Origin: Aquiluna sp. KACHI24
GTDB lineage: Bacteria > Actinomycetota > Actinomycetes > Actinomycetales > Microbacteriaceae
Assembly: GCF_025997915.1 (NCBI RefSeq)
Contig: NZ_AP026677.1
Span: 186,001-250,000, forward strand
Direction of reading: 5' to 3'
DNA: 64,000 bases
Part shown: in pieces, positions 38,649-49,271 of the stretch
How the letters are laid out: every line of letters starts with the position of its first letter
Numbering within the stretch: position 1 is the stretch's first letter
Made by a program: the position numbers and the translations under genes
The notes under the pieces: model-generated
What the model was told of the DNA's origin: nothing
What the model saw: only the letters and a program-made list of their open reading frames with translations
The model's database searches: none

Positions 38649-40450
38649 ACCTAAAGGGCACCAACAACGAGGAGCAGACAGATCTCTCCAAAGAGGAATC
38701 TCGCTACATCCGAGCCCGCTCACGCAAGCTTTTGTTTTCGATGCTCAGCCCCATGAAGCGAAGGCTGGGCCTGGCCGCGACTTTGGTTTTGTTCTCCACC
38801 GCGATGCGAGTTGCCGGACCGGCGCTAATCGCACTTGGCATCGACTGGGCCTTGCCCCAAGCTATCGAGGGTCGAACCGGATCACTGTGGTTGGTGGTTT
38901 CTGGTTACCTTTCCGCTGCACTGCTCTCAGCGGTCTTGGTCTATTACTTCTTGATGATCACCGCCAAGGTCTCGCAAAAGATGCTGTTCGAGCTGCGTAA
39001 TCGCATGTTTGTGCACACCCAAAAACTCTCCGTCGAGTTCCACGAGCGCTACACCGCCGGACGTGTGATTGCTCGTCAAACCTCGGACCTCGAGTCGATC
39101 AAGGAGCTTTTGGCCGGTGGCATGGGTCAGCTGGTAGTGGGGCTTTTGTTCATGCTCTTCACTGCTATCGCATTGCTACTGCTGGACCCGATTTCGTTCT
39201 TGGTGCTATTGGTTTCGCTGCTACCGCTCGGTATTTTGACCAGGTGGTTCCAGGTTCAAACCAATCTCGGTTATCGCAAGCAACGAGTCGCTTCAGCAAA
39301 ACTGATTCAGTACTTTGTCGAGACCATGACCGGTATTCGAGCAGTGAAGGCGTTCCGAAAGGAAAAACGCAACGAGCAGCACTTCGGTGGTTTGGTCGAG
39401 GATTACCGCGGCTACAACGCTCGCCTGATTCAGCTCTTCGGTATTTATGACCCTGGTCTAATCCTGATTGGAAACATCACGGTTGCCGCGGTGCTGTTGG
39501 TTGGTGGTCTGCGAGTCATTGAGGGTGATCTTGGAATTGGTGTTCTAACCGCAGCAATTTTGTATGCCAAGCGCTTCTTCGATCCGATGGAAGATATCGC
39601 CATCTTCTACAACTCTTACCAGTCGGCATCAAGCGCGCTTGAGAAGATCTCTGGGGTGCTGGAGGAAGAGCCTTCGGTACCAGAACCAAAGACTCCAATG
39701 TCACTCGAGAAGGCAAAGGGTGCAATCAACTTCCGCGGCGTTGAATTCAAATACAACACCGGCCCAGTGGTTTTGAAAAAGCTTGATCTCGAAATTCCTG
39801 CAGGTCAGACAATTGCCCTGGTCGGCACCACCGGAGCGGGCAAGTCGACGCTTGCCAAGCTAATCTCTCGCTTCTATGACCCAAGTGCCGGGCACGTTCA
39901 GATTGACGGTGTTGATCTCAGAGATGTTGCGAACACCGACCTCAGGCGCGAGGTGGTGATGGTGACTCAGGAGGCTTATCTCTTCTCCGGTTCAGTGGCA
40001 GACAACATCTTGCTGGGTCGTCCAGAAGCGAGCTTCGAAGATGTTGTTGCCGCCGCCAAGGCGGTGGGAGCAGATGAGTTCATTCGCTCACTACCTGATG
40101 GCTATGACACCGATGTGAATAAGCGCGGTGGCAGGGTTAGTGCAGGCCAAAGACAGCTGATTTCATTTGCCAGAGCATTCTTGGCCAACCCCGCTGTGCT
40201 GATTCTGGATGAGGCAACCAGTTCGTTGGACATCCCATCGGAGCGCATGGTGCAGCAGGGCTTGAAGACTCTTTTGGCAGGTAGAACCGCGATCATCATC
40301 GCTCACCGACTCTCCACTGTCTCGATCGCTGATCGAGTTCTGGTTATGGAGCACGGCGAGGTAATCGAAGATGGTTCACCAACGCAGCTGGCCTCAGGAA
40401 CCGGCAAGTTTGCCAAGCTATACAAGGCTTGGAAAGACTCCCTGGTCTAG
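38645..40450 (+). CDS. ABC exporter half, catalytic partner
   Basis: Partner of the preceding exporter gene, 601 aa with the same layout and a more polar N-terminus of about 30 residues. Walker [10 protein letters not shown] and Walker [12 protein letters not shown] with catalytic Glu523 are intact, but the signature is VSAGQRQ (498-504) instead of LSGGQ. In the heterodimer this altered signature would face the defective Walker B of the partner, leaving one canonical and one degenerate ATP site. GTG start. The stop overlaps the amylase stop on the other strand by 4 bp. Confidence 0.9.
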   Translation: MNLKGTNNEEQTDLSKEESRYIRARSRKLLFSMLSPMKRRLGLAATLVLFSTAMRVAGPALIALGIDWALPQAIEGRTGSLWLVVSGYLSAALLSAVLVYYFLMITAKVSQKMLFELRNRMFVHTQKLSVEFHERYTAGRVIARQTSDLESIKELLAGGMGQLVVGLLFMLFTAIALLLLDPISFLVLLVSLLPLGILTRWFQVQTNLGYRKQRVASAKLIQYFVETMTGIRAVKAFRKEKRNEQHFGGLVEDYRGYNARLIQLFGIYDPGLILIGNITVAAVLLVGGLRVIEGDLGIGVLTAAILYAKRFFDPMEDIAIFYNSYQSASSALEKISGVLEEEPSVPEPKTPMSLEKAKGAINFRGVEFKYNTGPVVLKKLDLEIPAGQTIALVGTTGAGKSTLAKLISRFYDPSAGHVQIDGVDLRDVANTDLRREVVMVTQEAYLFSGSVADNILLGRPEASFEDVVAAAKAVGADEFIRSLPDGYDTDVNKRGGRVSAGQRQLISFARAFLANPAVLILDEATSSLDIPSERMVQQGLKTLLAGRTAIIIAHRLSTVSIADRVLVMEHGEVIEDGSPTQLASGTGKFAKLYKAWKDSLV

Positions 40451-41865
40451 CCCTTGATAAGCGCGATAGCGCTCTTGGCTGGCAGGTTGGTCACGAACTT
40501 GCCTCCCGAAACCTCGTACTTCTCACCCGAGAGCACATCCAGGTATTCGCCATCCTTCAAGCTGGTTGCCATTTCGATGGCTGCCTCTTGAGTGCTGGAG
40601 ACATTCATGACAAACAGCGCCTTGTCGCCTCTTGAGAATCCAAAGCTGGAGTCAACCTGGTAAACCTGATCGACCGAGGTTCCGATGACTGCGGACCTGA
40701 ATTTCAGCATTGCCTTGGTTGATGCGAACCGGTGCTGACAAATCCACTCTCCGGGTGCATAGCCGTCCTTTACGGCGCTGTGGCCAGACTCGTCAACCTC
40801 GCAGCTGACATCGTCAACGCCTGCCTCAGTCTGATTGGGGCCATCGTCATGACCTGCGAAGGCGTAGGAGGAATAGAGCATCGGTTGACCATAGTTCTCG
40901 GCTAGCAGCAACATGGTCGCGAGTTCGAAATCGACCATGTTGTTGTAGTTGAGAGTCTTGCCGTTGCGCTCAGTGTCATGGTTTGACACGAATGAAACTG
41001 CGCTCTCACTCGGAACGTGACCGATGTAGCGAAGGTCCAAACCTTCGGGGACCATCATCTCCATCTCCATGTAGCTCTTGAGGGCGTGGGCGTAGGTGAA
41101 CTCCCAGGCGTCTCCAGAGCCCAGGTAATCCTCGGGCTGGATCGGCTCACCCGCTCCGCGAATAACCTCGTGGATGATCCTGGTTCCCGCTGGCAATTGG
41201 TCGACGATGGTCTGTAGGTCCTCAGCCGCCATGTGCTTTGCAGCATCAAAACGGAAGCCCTTGACTCCAAGAGAAATCAGGTCATTCAAGTAGGCGAGAA
41301 TTTTTTCCTGCACGTTTGGTCTTGATTGATCTAGGTCTGGTAGACCCAAGAGTTCGCAGGTTTGAACCTCAGCTTTATCCGAGTAGTTCTGGATTGAGTC
41401 GTCAAAGGTGAGGTTGCAATCGTGGAAGTCTTCGAGTGAGTAAAGACCGGGGTAGTCATACTTGGTGAACTCGGTGCCGGCGAAGCCAAAACCGTTGTTG
41501 TTGGCCATGTGGTTAATGACCGCGTCAGCAATGATGTCGACCCCGTTATCGCCGCAGGTCTTGACCATCTGAGCGAACTCTTCGCGGGTGCCAAAACGGC
41601 TCTCGAGCTGGTAGCTCACCGGTTGGTAGATAGTCCACCAGGTGTCTCCAAGAATGTGCTCCTGCGGGGGTGCGACCAATGCCCAATCAACGCCGATCTC
41701 GCCGAGGTACTCGCACTCGTTGGCCACCGAGTCCCAGTTATACATAAATAGCTGAACACCGACCTGATCAACATAACCCTCAGGTTGAGATTGCTGCGAG
41801 GAACAGCCGCTCAGAGCAAGTGCGGCAATGAGCAAACTGGCGATGGACTTCAATCTTGAGTGCAT
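40447..41865 (-). CDS. Alpha-amylase family (GH13) lipoprotein
   Basis: Secreted glycosidase acting on alpha-glucans, anchored outside. Signal peptide of 20 residues ends in LSGC with lipidated Cys21. GH13 regions are visible: DAVINHM (I), GFRFDAAKH with the nucleophile Asp (II), the EV of IIHEVIRG (III) and FVSNHDTER (IV). Length 472 aa, with a C-terminal beta-domain. Start at ATG 41865 is supported by a TAGCAT -10 seven nt upstream; an in-frame start at 41895 would precede that element. No sugar-uptake genes are adjacent. Confidence 0.9.
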   Translation of the reverse strand: MHSRLKSIASLLIAALALSGCSSQQSQPEGYVDQVGVQLFMYNWDSVANECEYLGEIGVDWALVAPPQEHILGDTWWTIYQPVSYQLESRFGTREEFAQMVKTCGDNGVDIIADAVINHMANNNGFGFAGTEFTKYDYPGLYSLEDFHDCNLTFDDSIQNYSDKAEVQTCELLGLPDLDQSRPNVQEKILAYLNDLISLGVKGFRFDAAKHMAAEDLQTIVDQLPAGTRIIHEVIRGAGEPIQPEDYLGSGDAWEFTYAHALKSYMEMEMMVPEGLDLRYIGHVPSESAVSFVSNHDTERNGKTLNYNNMVDFELATMLLLAENYGQPMLYSSYAFAGHDDGPNQTEAGVDDVSCEVDESGHSAVKDGYAPGEWICQHRFASTKAMLKFRSAVIGTSVDQVYQVDSSFGFSRGDKALFVMNVSSTQEAAIEMATSLKDGEYLDVLSGEKYEVSGGKFVTNLPAKSAIALIKG

Positions 41866-41872
41866 GTTGGCA

Positions 41873-41878
41873 ATGCTA
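41873..41878 (-). promoter_or_regulatory. -10 element for leaderless amylase gene
   Basis: Minus-strand TAGCAT ends 7 nt before the ATG at 41865; no Shine-Dalgarno. Confidence 0.45.
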
Positions 41879-41937
41879 ACCGATAGGCTTAGCAAGGCTG
41901 TTTTAGCGCGTTTGGCGCCGAATATTTCAGGAGAATC

Positions 41938-43155
41938 ATGAGCAAAATCAAGGTGGTTGGCAAGGTCGTCGAACTAGACGGCGACGAGATGACCCGCATC
42001 ATCTGGCAGGACATCAAGGACAACCTAATCCTCCCCTTCCTAGACGTAGAACTTGAGTACTACGACCTATCGGTCGAGAACCGCGATGCAACCGATGACC
42101 AGGTAACCATCGACGCAGCACACGCAATCAAGCAGCACGGTGTTGGTGTGAAGTGCGCCACCATCACCCCAGACGAGGCTCGTGTTACCGAGTTTGGTTT
42201 GAAGAAGATGTGGAAGAGCCCAAACGGCACCATTCGTAACATCCTTGACGGAGTGGTTTTCCGCGAGCCAATCATCATCTCTAACGTGCCAAGACTCGTG
42301 CCTGGTTGGACTAAGCCAATCATCATCGGTCGTCACGCTCACGGTGACCAGTACAAGGCAACTGACTTCAAGGTTCCAGGCAAGGGCACTGTTACCATCA
42401 CCTGGACCCCAGCTGATGGTTCCGAGGGCCAGACTTGGACTGTTGCCGAGTACCCAGAACACGGTGGTGTTGCAATGGGTATGTACAACTACATGGATTC
42501 AATCCGTGACTTCGCTCGTGCCTCATTCAACTACGGCCTGGCTCGCAACTACCCGGTTTACATGTCAACCAAGAACACCATCTTGAAGGCCTACGACGGT
42601 GCGTTCAAGGACGCCTTCCAGGAGGTATTTGACGCCGAGTACAAGGACCGCTTTGCAGCCGCCGGTCTCACCTACGAGCATCGCCTGATCGATGACATGG
42701 TTGCCGCATCCCTAAAGTGGGAGGGTGGCTACGTCTGGGCCTGCAAGAACTACGACGGTGACGTACAGTCCGACACCGTTGCTCAGGGCTTTGGCTCCCT
42801 AGGCCTGATGACCTCGGTGCTCACCACTCCGGATGGCAAGACCGCTTTGGCCGAGGCAGCTCACGGCACCGTGACCCGTCATTACCGCGAGTGGCAGAAG
42901 GGCAACAAGACCTCGACCAACCCGATCGCATCGATCTTCGCTTGGACCCGAGGCCTAATGCACCGCGCCAAGCTTGATGGCACCCCAGAGGTTCAGCACT
43001 TTGCAGAGACCTTGGAGGATGTAATCATCAAGACTGTTGAGGCTGGTCACATGACCAAGGACCTTGCCGCACTGGTTGGCAAGCAGCAGGCTTGGCAGAC
43101 CACCGAGGAGTTCATGGCAACCCTCGCTCAGAACCTAAAGGCTCGTTTGGGCTAG
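41938..43155 (+). CDS. icd: Isocitrate dehydrogenase, NADP-dependent dimeric type
   Basis: Decarboxylates isocitrate to 2-oxoglutarate. The start [22 protein letters not shown], and blocks [17 protein letters not shown] and [10 protein letters not shown], are those of the eukaryote-like NADP homodimeric class, here 405 aa. ATG at 41938 with CAGGAGAATC. CTA-rich Leu usage suggests high expression. Followed by a strong terminator that contains the -10 of the next gene in its T-run. With sucCD and sdh it gives three TCA loci in this window. Confidence 0.95.
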   Translation: MSKIKVVGKVVELDGDEMTRIIWQDIKDNLILPFLDVELEYYDLSVENRDATDDQVTIDAAHAIKQHGVGVKCATITPDEARVTEFGLKKMWKSPNGTIRNILDGVVFREPIIISNVPRLVPGWTKPIIIGRHAHGDQYKATDFKVPGKGTVTITWTPADGSEGQTWTVAEYPEHGGVAMGMYNYMDSIRDFARASFNYGLARNYPVYMSTKNTILKAYDGAFKDAFQEVFDAEYKDRFAAAGLTYEHRLIDDMVAASLKWEGGYVWACKNYDGDVQSDTVAQGFGSLGLMTSVLTTPDGKTALAEAAHGTVTRHYREWQKGNKTSTNPIASIFAWTRGLMHRAKLDGTPEVQHFAETLEDVIIKTVEAGHMTKDLAALVGKQQAWQTTEEFMATLAQNLKARLG

Positions 43156-43183
43156 TAAAACACGGGGCTTTTCAAGCCTGTGG

Positions 43184-43215
43184 AAAACCCCCTGCAGATT
43201 TCTGCAGGGGGTTTT
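43184..43215 (+). terminator. Intrinsic terminator of icd
   Basis: A 14-bp perfect stem, AAAACCCCCTGCAG (43184-43197) with CTGCAGGGGGTTTT (43202-43215), 4-nt loop. Confidence 0.92.
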
Positions 43216-43220
43216 ACTTT
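43215..43220 (+). promoter_or_regulatory. -10 element for leaderless glycine-rich protein gene
   Basis: TACTTT begins on the last base of the icd terminator and lies 6 nt before ATG 43227. Confidence 0.45.
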
Positions 43221-43226
43221 TTGCGC

Positions 43227-45434
43227 ATGAAAAAACTTCATGCCCTATTTGTTGCCTTACTTCCAATCGCCGCGCTCCCAGTGATGCCCGCTCAGGCCGC
43301 ACTGGAATGCGACAACGGCTTTTGTGTCCAGTCCTTCTACTACACCGGCACCCCTCAAGTTTTTGAGGTTCCCGATGGCATCGGAGCAATTCGCTACGAG
43401 ATCTATGGAGCCTCTGGAGCTCGCGGCGGAGCCGGAGCCTTAGCTCAGGGTTACCTGCAGAACCTGCCAGATCAGTTGATCATCCAAGTCGGCGGTGCTG
43501 GTGGCCTGGGAGCCAATCGACCCGGTGGATACAACGGAGGCGGTGCCTCGGGTGGATCAAGAAACAATGAGGGTGCAGGTGGCGGTGCGTCCGACATTCG
43601 TTTGGACTCCTCGCTCGAGAGTCGAATTGTTGTCGCCGGCGGCGGAGGAGGCGGCGGCGGTTTTGCCGGAGGTGCAGGTGGGGCCGGTGGCCTAGTCGGA
43701 TCCAACGGCACGGACGGCCAAGGCCTAGCTGGAAAGGGTGGTACCGCCTCTCAAGGCGGTGATGCTGGTGTGAACAACTCCTTCGGGGTCATGCCAACAT
43801 CTGGCCTATTCGGTGTTGGAGGAGCTGGTGGTTTCGGTCTTCACGCCGGAGGTGGCGGCGGTGGTGGCGGCTGGTACGGCGGTGGTGGCGGCGGCGGTGA
43901 CGACGATGAGACTGGGTCTGACGGCGGGGGCGGTGGTGGCGGATCGTCATACGCGCATCCCGATTACGTGACCAACTCAAGCTTCGAATCTGGTCTCAAC
44001 TGGGGGCATGGGCGAGTCATGCTCTACTACCAAATGGTTCCCTCAGTTCTAGCTTTCTCCGGTGCGCAAACCAATCTCACCGAGATGTCTTTCGACCTGG
44101 TCATGAACCAAAACATTCAAAACTTAAGTGTTGATGACTTTGAATTTGCCCTCGGAAGCTGCCAGGTAAACCGGGTTGCCATCAACCTAAACACCGCGAA
44201 CATCAGACTGCGCAATTGCTCTGGCGGAGACATTGGCTTGACGCTAAAGGCGGGTTCCGTTGGAGAGTGGGAGCTCGGTCCCCTCACCGCCCAAACTGCC
44301 TATGCGCACAATGACCTATTCGGTCCGACCCTGCGCATGACCCAGCCCTCCCAGCGCTACTCGGCTTCTGCAGTGGTAATCCCAATCACTTACTCCGAGT
44401 TGGTTCCGACCCTCGAATCTTTTAATCTGCCAGATTGTCAGGCCGAGCTAACCCTGGAGAACCTAATACTCAGTTCGTGCTCGGAAGGCGTGAAAACCGT
44501 CTCGGTGTTGGGCTCAGTTTCGAATGATTCCTGGGGCAATGTCGGACCTTCACTTCAAAGCGTCAGCTTTGAAGTGGACCTCACTCCGCCAACATTTAGT
44601 CACATCGCAACCTTTAGCGGCGTCACCACATTTAGCTACCAACTCATGCTGCAATTCAGCGAGACTGTCGAGATTGCACTTGACGCCATTAGCGTCTCGA
44701 GCAGCATGAGTTGCTCTCAGGAGGTGAATGCTCAAACCCAGCTGTGTGGTCATGGATCCTTGAGTTGGAGTGTGAACCTGGCTTTGATCACAGACCTAGT
44801 CGGTAACCCAGTTGGGGAGGGGTTGGTTCGATTTGACCTTGAGAACCCAGTCCCGGAACTAGAGTCGATTCCGAATACGCCAGCGCCGGAACCTGGGGCG
44901 GTGAACCCCACACCTGTGCCAGTTCAACCAGAACCTGTTGCACCGCCTGCAGAACCGCAGCCAACCGGCCCGGCGATTGTGATTGAACCAACACCTGAAC
45001 CAGCTCCTGCAACTGAATCAGGCAGCATTTCCCAAGCAGTCACCCAGTCTGAAGAGGTAACCGAATCAGAATCGGTGAAGGTCGAACCTGGTTCGGACTC
45101 AGAGGAAGTCGAGTTACCCGTTGTTGACTCAAGTGGTTCATGGGAGGAGTTTGAGTCAATTGAGGTGGCAGTGTTGCAGGAGCTTGAAGCTCCAAGCGAT
45201 CCCCTGAGGACAGCGCAATCCCAGCAAGCCATAGGCCATGTATCGGATGCGGACACAGAGATCGTCCCGTCAACTGCAACTCCTGCGGAGCCGGAGCCTC
45301 AGATTCAGACGGTAGTTTCAGGACCACAGTTGGAACTTCAGAAAGAGGGAAGTTGGCCCTGGCTTGAGGTGGCCATCGCAAGCTTGCTGCTTGGACTGAT
45401 TGGCTATGGTGCCTATCGAACTATCGGAAAATGA
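43227..45434 (+). CDS. Glycine-rich, Ig-like repeat surface protein
   Basis: A 735-aa exported protein. Signal peptide 1-24 (cut after AQA); a domain starting FEVPDGIGAIRYEIYGASG, then a long Gly-rich stretch (about 85-245) like the bacterial Gly_rich family; then three beta-rich modules of about 80 residues, the first two with a pair of Cys (Ig-like); a Pro/Glu/Ser-rich stalk (about 545-700); and a C-terminal membrane helix (about 710-728). Probably cell-surface, anchored by that helix, not by sortase. ATG 43227 has no Shine-Dalgarno. Role unknown: adhesion or envelope layer are guesses. The 3' end overlaps purU by 14 bp. Confidence 0.82.
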   Translation: MKKLHALFVALLPIAALPVMPAQAALECDNGFCVQSFYYTGTPQVFEVPDGIGAIRYEIYGASGARGGAGALAQGYLQNLPDQLIIQVGGAGGLGANRPGGYNGGGASGGSRNNEGAGGGASDIRLDSSLESRIVVAGGGGGGGGFAGGAGGAGGLVGSNGTDGQGLAGKGGTASQGGDAGVNNSFGVMPTSGLFGVGGAGGFGLHAGGGGGGGGWYGGGGGGGDDDETGSDGGGGGGGSSYAHPDYVTNSSFESGLNWGHGRVMLYYQMVPSVLAFSGAQTNLTEMSFDLVMNQNIQNLSVDDFEFALGSCQVNRVAINLNTANIRLRNCSGGDIGLTLKAGSVGEWELGPLTAQTAYAHNDLFGPTLRMTQPSQRYSASAVVIPITYSELVPTLESFNLPDCQAELTLENLILSSCSEGVKTVSVLGSVSNDSWGNVGPSLQSVSFEVDLTPPTFSHIATFSGVTTFSYQLMLQFSETVEIALDAISVSSSMSCSQEVNAQTQLCGHGSLSWSVNLALITDLVGNPVGEGLVRFDLENPVPELESIPNTPAPEPGAVNPTPVPVQPEPVAPPAEPQPTGPAIVIEPTPEPAPATESGSISQAVTQSEEVTESESVKVEPGSDSEEVELPVVDSSGSWEEFESIEVAVLQELEAPSDPLRTAQSQQAIGHVSDADTEIVPSTATPAEPEPQIQTVVSGPQLELQKEGSWPWLEVAIASLLLGLIGYGAYRTIGK

Positions 45435-46275
45435 TGGTTCTTTGACCATCTAGCAGGACGCGGTGTTCGGCGAACCACTTGACCGCTTGAGTCAGGGTTT
45501 TTGACTCCGCGTCCTGTCCGATTTGAACCAGATGCTGTTTGGAATCGGAGTGCTCAACTCTCGTCACGTTTTGTTCGATGATCGGACCTTCGTCCAGATC
45601 CTCGGTGACAAAGTGAGCGGTAGCGCCAATCAACTTCACGCCGCGAGCGTGAGCTTGGGCATAAGGGTTTGCGCCCTTGAAGCCAGGTAGGAAGGAGTGA
45701 TGAATGTTGATTATCTTGCCTTCAAACTCCTTGCAGAACTCGGGCGAGAGAATCTGCATGTAGCGAGCTAGAACAATCAGCTCAATCTCATTTTCACGAA
45801 TAAATTCGCGCAGGCGCTTTTCAAAAAGTGCCTTGTCGATGGCGGTTTCAATCTTGTTGTGCTCAAACGGAATCGAGTAGAAGCCAGCAATCGAAGCCAA
45901 GTCTGGGTGGTTACCAAAAACCATCGGAACCTCAATGGGCAAGAGGCCAGAGTGCTGCCTGTAAAGAAGGTCATTTAGGCAGTGACCGGCTTTGCTCACC
46001 AACACGATGGTCTTCATTGGGCGACCCACAAAATCTAGGGTGTACTCCATCTGGAACTTGGTTGCGATGGCCTCGAACTGCTTCTCAAAATCAGCCTTGG
46101 TGATGTCCGCTTCAATCTGCAGACGCATGAAGAAGCGACCGGTATCTAGTGAGGTGTATTGCTTCGACTCGGTGATGTTGCCGCCGATTCCAACCACCGC
46201 TCCAGAGATGGCGTGAACGATTCCCGGTTGGTCTGGGCAAATGAAGGTGAGAACCCAGTGTTCCTTAGTCGACAT
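45421..46275 (-). CDS. purU: Formyltetrahydrofolate deformylase
   Basis: Hydrolyses 10-formyl-THF to formate and THF, balancing the one-carbon pool. An N-terminal ACT domain (about 5-85, VLTFICPDQPGIVHAISG) is followed by the formyltransferase-like hydrolase with NIHHSFLPGFKGANPY and the Asp in TEDLDEGPIIEQ. Length of 284 aa is normal. ATG at 46275 with a TAGGAT -10 seven nt upstream and no Shine-Dalgarno. Divergent from glyA, another folate enzyme, across 61 bp. Confidence 0.95.
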   Translation of the reverse strand: MSTKEHWVLTFICPDQPGIVHAISGAVVGIGGNITESKQYTSLDTGRFFMRLQIEADITKADFEKQFEAIATKFQMEYTLDFVGRPMKTIVLVSKAGHCLNDLLYRQHSGLLPIEVPMVFGNHPDLASIAGFYSIPFEHNKIETAIDKALFEKRLREFIRENEIELIVLARYMQILSPEFCKEFEGKIINIHHSFLPGFKGANPYAQAHARGVKLIGATAHFVTEDLDEGPIIEQNVTRVEHSDSKQHLVQIGQDAESKTLTQAVKWFAEHRVLLDGQRTIIFR

Positions 46276-46282
46276 GGGCTCA

Positions 46283-46288
46283 ATCCTA
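46283..46288 (-). promoter_or_regulatory. -10 element for leaderless purU
   Basis: Minus-strand TAGGAT ends 7 nt before the purU ATG (46275). Confidence 0.45.
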
Positions 46289-46324
46289 TTGAGTCACAGG
46301 GCCTGAAACCCGCTTGCCCACTGG

Positions 46325-46330
46325 TAAACT
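46325..46330 (+). promoter_or_regulatory. -10 element for leaderless glyA
   Basis: TAAACT lies 6 nt before the glyA ATG (46337); no Shine-Dalgarno. Confidence 0.5.
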
Positions 46331-46336
46331 CTGCCC

Positions 46337-47599
46337 ATGTCCACACAGCCAGCTAGCTTCAATGCCCCCTTGTCCGAGGTTGACCCAGAAATTGCTGCCG
46401 TCTTGGAGCAGGAGCTGGACCGTCAGCGTCACACCCTCGAGATGATTGCGTCTGAGAACTTTGTCTCGCGCGCCATCTTGGAAACTCAGGGCTCAGTCCT
46501 GACCAACAAGTACGCCGAAGGTTACCCAGGCAAGCGCTACTACGGTGGCTGCGAGGTCGTGGACATCGCGGAGGAGCTAGCTCGTGAGCGCGCTAAGCAG
46601 CTGTTTGGTGCTGAGCACGTGAACGTGCAACCACACTCGGGTGCCACAGCGAACGCCGCCGTGATGATGGCTATGGCAAACCCAGGTGACCGCATTCTTG
46701 GTCTTTCGCTGGCACACGGTGGTCACCTAACCCACGGTATGAAGTTGAACTTCTCCGGAAAGATGTACGAGGCTCACGCTTATGAGCTTCACCCAGACAC
46801 TCACCTGATCGACATGGACATTGTTCGCGAGCGTGCTCTAGAGACCAAGCCAGCTGTTCTGATCGCGGGTTGGTCTGCCTACTCCCGCCACCTAGACTTC
46901 GCTGCTTTTAGATCGATCGCGGATGAAGTTGGTGCGAAGCTCTGGGTTGACATGGCCCACTTTGCAGGCTTGGTTGCAGCCGGGCTACACCCATCACCAG
47001 TCCCATACGCCGACGTGGTTTCTTCGACAGTTCACAAGACTTTGGCAGGACCTCGTTCGGGTGTGATTCTGTCCAAGGCCGAGTACGCCAAGAAGATTGA
47101 TTCGGCAGTGTTCCCAGGTCAACAGGGTGGTCCACTTATGCACGTGGTCGCCGCAAAAGCAGTGGCCTTCAAGGCTGCAATGCAGCCAGATTTCGTGGAG
47201 CGCCAGCAGCGAACCATCGAGGGTGCTCGCATTATCGCTGACCGCCTGATGCAGAAGGACATCACCGAGGCCGGCATTTCCGTATTGACCGGCGGTACTG
47301 ATGTGCACCTGGTTTTGGTAGACCTCAGAAACGCAGCTATTGATGGTCAGACTGCTCAGGACATCCTGCATCACGCAGGCGTCACCGTGAACAAGAACTC
47401 GGTGCCAAATGACCCTCGCCCACCGATGGTTACCTCTGGTATTCGCATTGGTGCACCAGCCCTTGCTACCCGTGGTTTTGGTGCAACCGAATTCACCGAG
47501 GTGGCCGACATCATCGCTGAAGCCCTGAAGCCGGGAGCAGATGTTGCTCCGCTTCGCGCCCGTGTTCGCAAGTTGACCGAAGCGTTCCCGCTTTACTGA
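46337..47599 (+). CDS. glyA: Serine hydroxymethyltransferase
   Basis: PLP enzyme that turns serine and THF into glycine and 5,10-methylene-THF, the main one-carbon source. Lys234 in [12 protein letters not shown] binds [12 protein letters not shown] and [15 protein letters not shown] are diagnostic. Length of 420 aa is normal. folD starts 2 bp after the stop, so the product goes directly to the next enzyme in the operon. Confidence 0.97.
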   Translation: MSTQPASFNAPLSEVDPEIAAVLEQELDRQRHTLEMIASENFVSRAILETQGSVLTNKYAEGYPGKRYYGGCEVVDIAEELARERAKQLFGAEHVNVQPHSGATANAAVMMAMANPGDRILGLSLAHGGHLTHGMKLNFSGKMYEAHAYELHPDTHLIDMDIVRERALETKPAVLIAGWSAYSRHLDFAAFRSIADEVGAKLWVDMAHFAGLVAAGLHPSPVPYADVVSSTVHKTLAGPRSGVILSKAEYAKKIDSAVFPGQQGGPLMHVVAAKAVAFKAAMQPDFVERQQRTIEGARIIADRLMQKDITEAGISVLTGGTDVHLVLVDLRNAAIDGQTAQDILHHAGVTVNKNSVPNDPRPPMVTSGIRIGAPALATRGFGATEFTEVADIIAEALKPGADVAPLRARVRKLTEAFPLY

Positions 47600-47601
47600 G
47601 A

Positions 47602-48456
47602 ATGACTGCAATCAAGCTCGATGGCTTGGCAATTGCCAAGCAGATTAAGGCTGAACTGGCCATCGAGGTTGCTGCGCTCAAGTCCAAGGGGATCGTCCCG
47701 GGTCTTGGAACCTTGCTGGTCGGTGAAGATCCAGGATCCAAGTCATATGTTGCCGGTAAGCACCGAGACTGTGCCGAAGTCGGAGTCGAGTCAATTCGAA
47801 TTGACTTACCTCAAACTGCCACCAAGGCTGATGTGGTCACCGCTATCAAGGACTTGAACTCCGCAAAGGAGGTCACCGGCTATATCGTTCAGCTTCCACT
47901 ACCGGTGGGTATGGACTCAAATGCGATGCTGGAGCTTATTGACCCAGCTAAAGATGCTGATGGCCTGCACCCAATAAACCTAGGCAAGCTGGTCATGAAT
48001 ATTTCAGGTGAGATCTCCTCACCGCTTCCCTGCACGCCAAACGGAATTCTTGAACTGCTTCGGCGCTATGACATTTCAACTGCCGGTAAGGAAATGGTCG
48101 TGCTCGGAAGAGGTCTAACCGTTGGTCGTCCACTCGGTCTGCTCGCATCTCGTAAGGGCGTAGACGCAACCGTGACCACCCTGCACAGTGCTTCTAAGGA
48201 CATCCCTGAGCACCTAAGACGTGCCGACATCATCGTTGCCGCCCTTGGCGCTGCGCACTTTGTAAAACCTGAGTGGGTAAAACCCGGGGCTGCTGTTTTA
48301 GATGTTGGCATCAGCCGCACCGAGTCTGGACTGGTTGGCGATGTTCACCCAGAGGTTGCAAATGTTGCCGGTTGGCTTTCACCCAACCCTGGTGGGGTCG
48401 GGCCAATGACACGAGCGATGCTGGTGAGCAACGTGGTTAGGTCAGCTCAGAACTGA
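47602..48456 (+). CDS. folD: Methylene-THF dehydrogenase / cyclohydrolase
   Basis: Converts 5,10-methylene-THF to 10-formyl-THF in two steps, with NADP as cofactor. Catalytic Lys lies in the [12 protein letters not shown] block (Tyr-x3-Lys), with [23 protein letters not shown] (NADP site) and the end [14 protein letters not shown]. Full length at 284 aa. Second gene of glyA-folD. Convergent with the tryptophan dioxygenase gene; the two overlap by 10 bp. Confidence 0.96.
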   Translation: MTAIKLDGLAIAKQIKAELAIEVAALKSKGIVPGLGTLLVGEDPGSKSYVAGKHRDCAEVGVESIRIDLPQTATKADVVTAIKDLNSAKEVTGYIVQLPLPVGMDSNAMLELIDPAKDADGLHPINLGKLVMNISGEISSPLPCTPNGILELLRRYDISTAGKEMVVLGRGLTVGRPLGLLASRKGVDATVTTLHSASKDIPEHLRRADIIVAALGAAHFVKPEWVKPGAAVLDVGISRTESGLVGDVHPEVANVAGWLSPNPGGVGPMTRAMLVSNVVRSAQN

Positions 48457-49271
48457 GAGCGGATCGCCCAAAGATCTGGAAAGACTGGGTGGAAAAGCGT
48501 GCTGGCCAGGTAGCCGGCTCCCGATGATCCGCCGGTGCCCATCTTCCTGCCAATGGTGCGCTCGACCATCTTGACGTGGCGATAGCGCCACTCCTGCAGG
48601 CCCTCATCAAGATCAACTAGAGCCTCACCGATCATTGACGCTTCCGGGTCGTTGCGATGCAGTTCTATCAACGCTTGCTGCACCTGTTCATTTGGTTCCC
48701 ACGCTCTAGTCACATCGCGATTCAGCGCCGTCTCAGGCATCGGCATTCGAGTGTTGAAATAGCGAAGTGCAGAGTCCCAAAGTGACGCTCGAGACATTGC
48801 CGCCTCCACGCGCTGGCGGGCAGGGGAGCCTGGGACCAGGTGATCGGCCATGCCCATACCTGATTTCTTATCGGCGTCGGCTCCGGCTTGATCTCTGCGA
48901 CCTAGGACGGCTTCGAGCTCGCGAAACTGAGCGGACTGAAAGCCGGACGCTGATGTTAGTCGGTCACGGAAAGAGTTGAACTGCAGTGGAGTCATGGTCT
49001 CCAATATGTCTAGCTGTGAGACGCAGGTCTTCATAATTGTGCGCATTCGACCAAGGATTGCCATCGAGCGGTGAGTCTCACCCTTTTCAAGTGATAGCTG
49101 CAATGCGCTGGCCTCATGCAGCAGTTGCTTGAACCAAAGTTCATAGACCTGGTGAATCGTGATGAAAAGTAGTTCATCGTGTTCTGGGCCATCGCTAAGC
49201 GGGTGTTGCAATTGCAGTAACTCGTCGACCTTGAGGTATGAGGTGTAGCTGACGTGCTTGTCGTGACTCAT
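48447..49271 (-). CDS. kynA: Tryptophan 2,3-dioxygenase
   Basis: Haem enzyme that opens the indole ring of tryptophan to N-formylkynurenine. [16 protein letters not shown] and [18 protein letters not shown], with the distal-side His, identify TDO; the late block [20 protein letters not shown] and SGAGYL close the active site. Length of 274 aa is normal. Last gene of the kynU-patatin-kynA operon (ATGA overlap with the patatin gene). Overlaps folD by 10 bp at the 3' ends. Confidence 0.95.
   Translation of the reverse strand: MSHDKHVSYTSYLKVDELLQLQHPLSDGPEHDELLFITIHQVYELWFKQLLHEASALQLSLEKGETHRSMAILGRMRTIMKTCVSQLDILETMTPLQFNSFRDRLTSASGFQSAQFRELEAVLGRRDQAGADADKKSGMGMADHLVPGSPARQRVEAAMSRASLWDSALRYFNTRMPMPETALNRDVTRAWEPNEQVQQALIELHRNDPEASMIGEALVDLDEGLQEWRYRHVKMVERTIGRKMGTGGSSGAGYLASTLFHPVFPDLWAIRSQF

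Noticed and set aside
43092-43226. Longer glycine-rich protein starting inside icd
   Set aside because: The extension would translate the icd terminator and bury the signal peptide.
43472-43711. Pro-rich minus-strand ORFs under the glycine-rich gene
   Set aside because: GGN-rich sense codons read as CCN/Pro on the other strand; shadow of low complexity, no start signal.
43600-43960. Repetitive GGCGGTGG-like DNA as a possible CRISPR or tandem repeat
   Set aside because: Irregular Gly-codon runs within one reading frame, with no constant repeat or spacer length.
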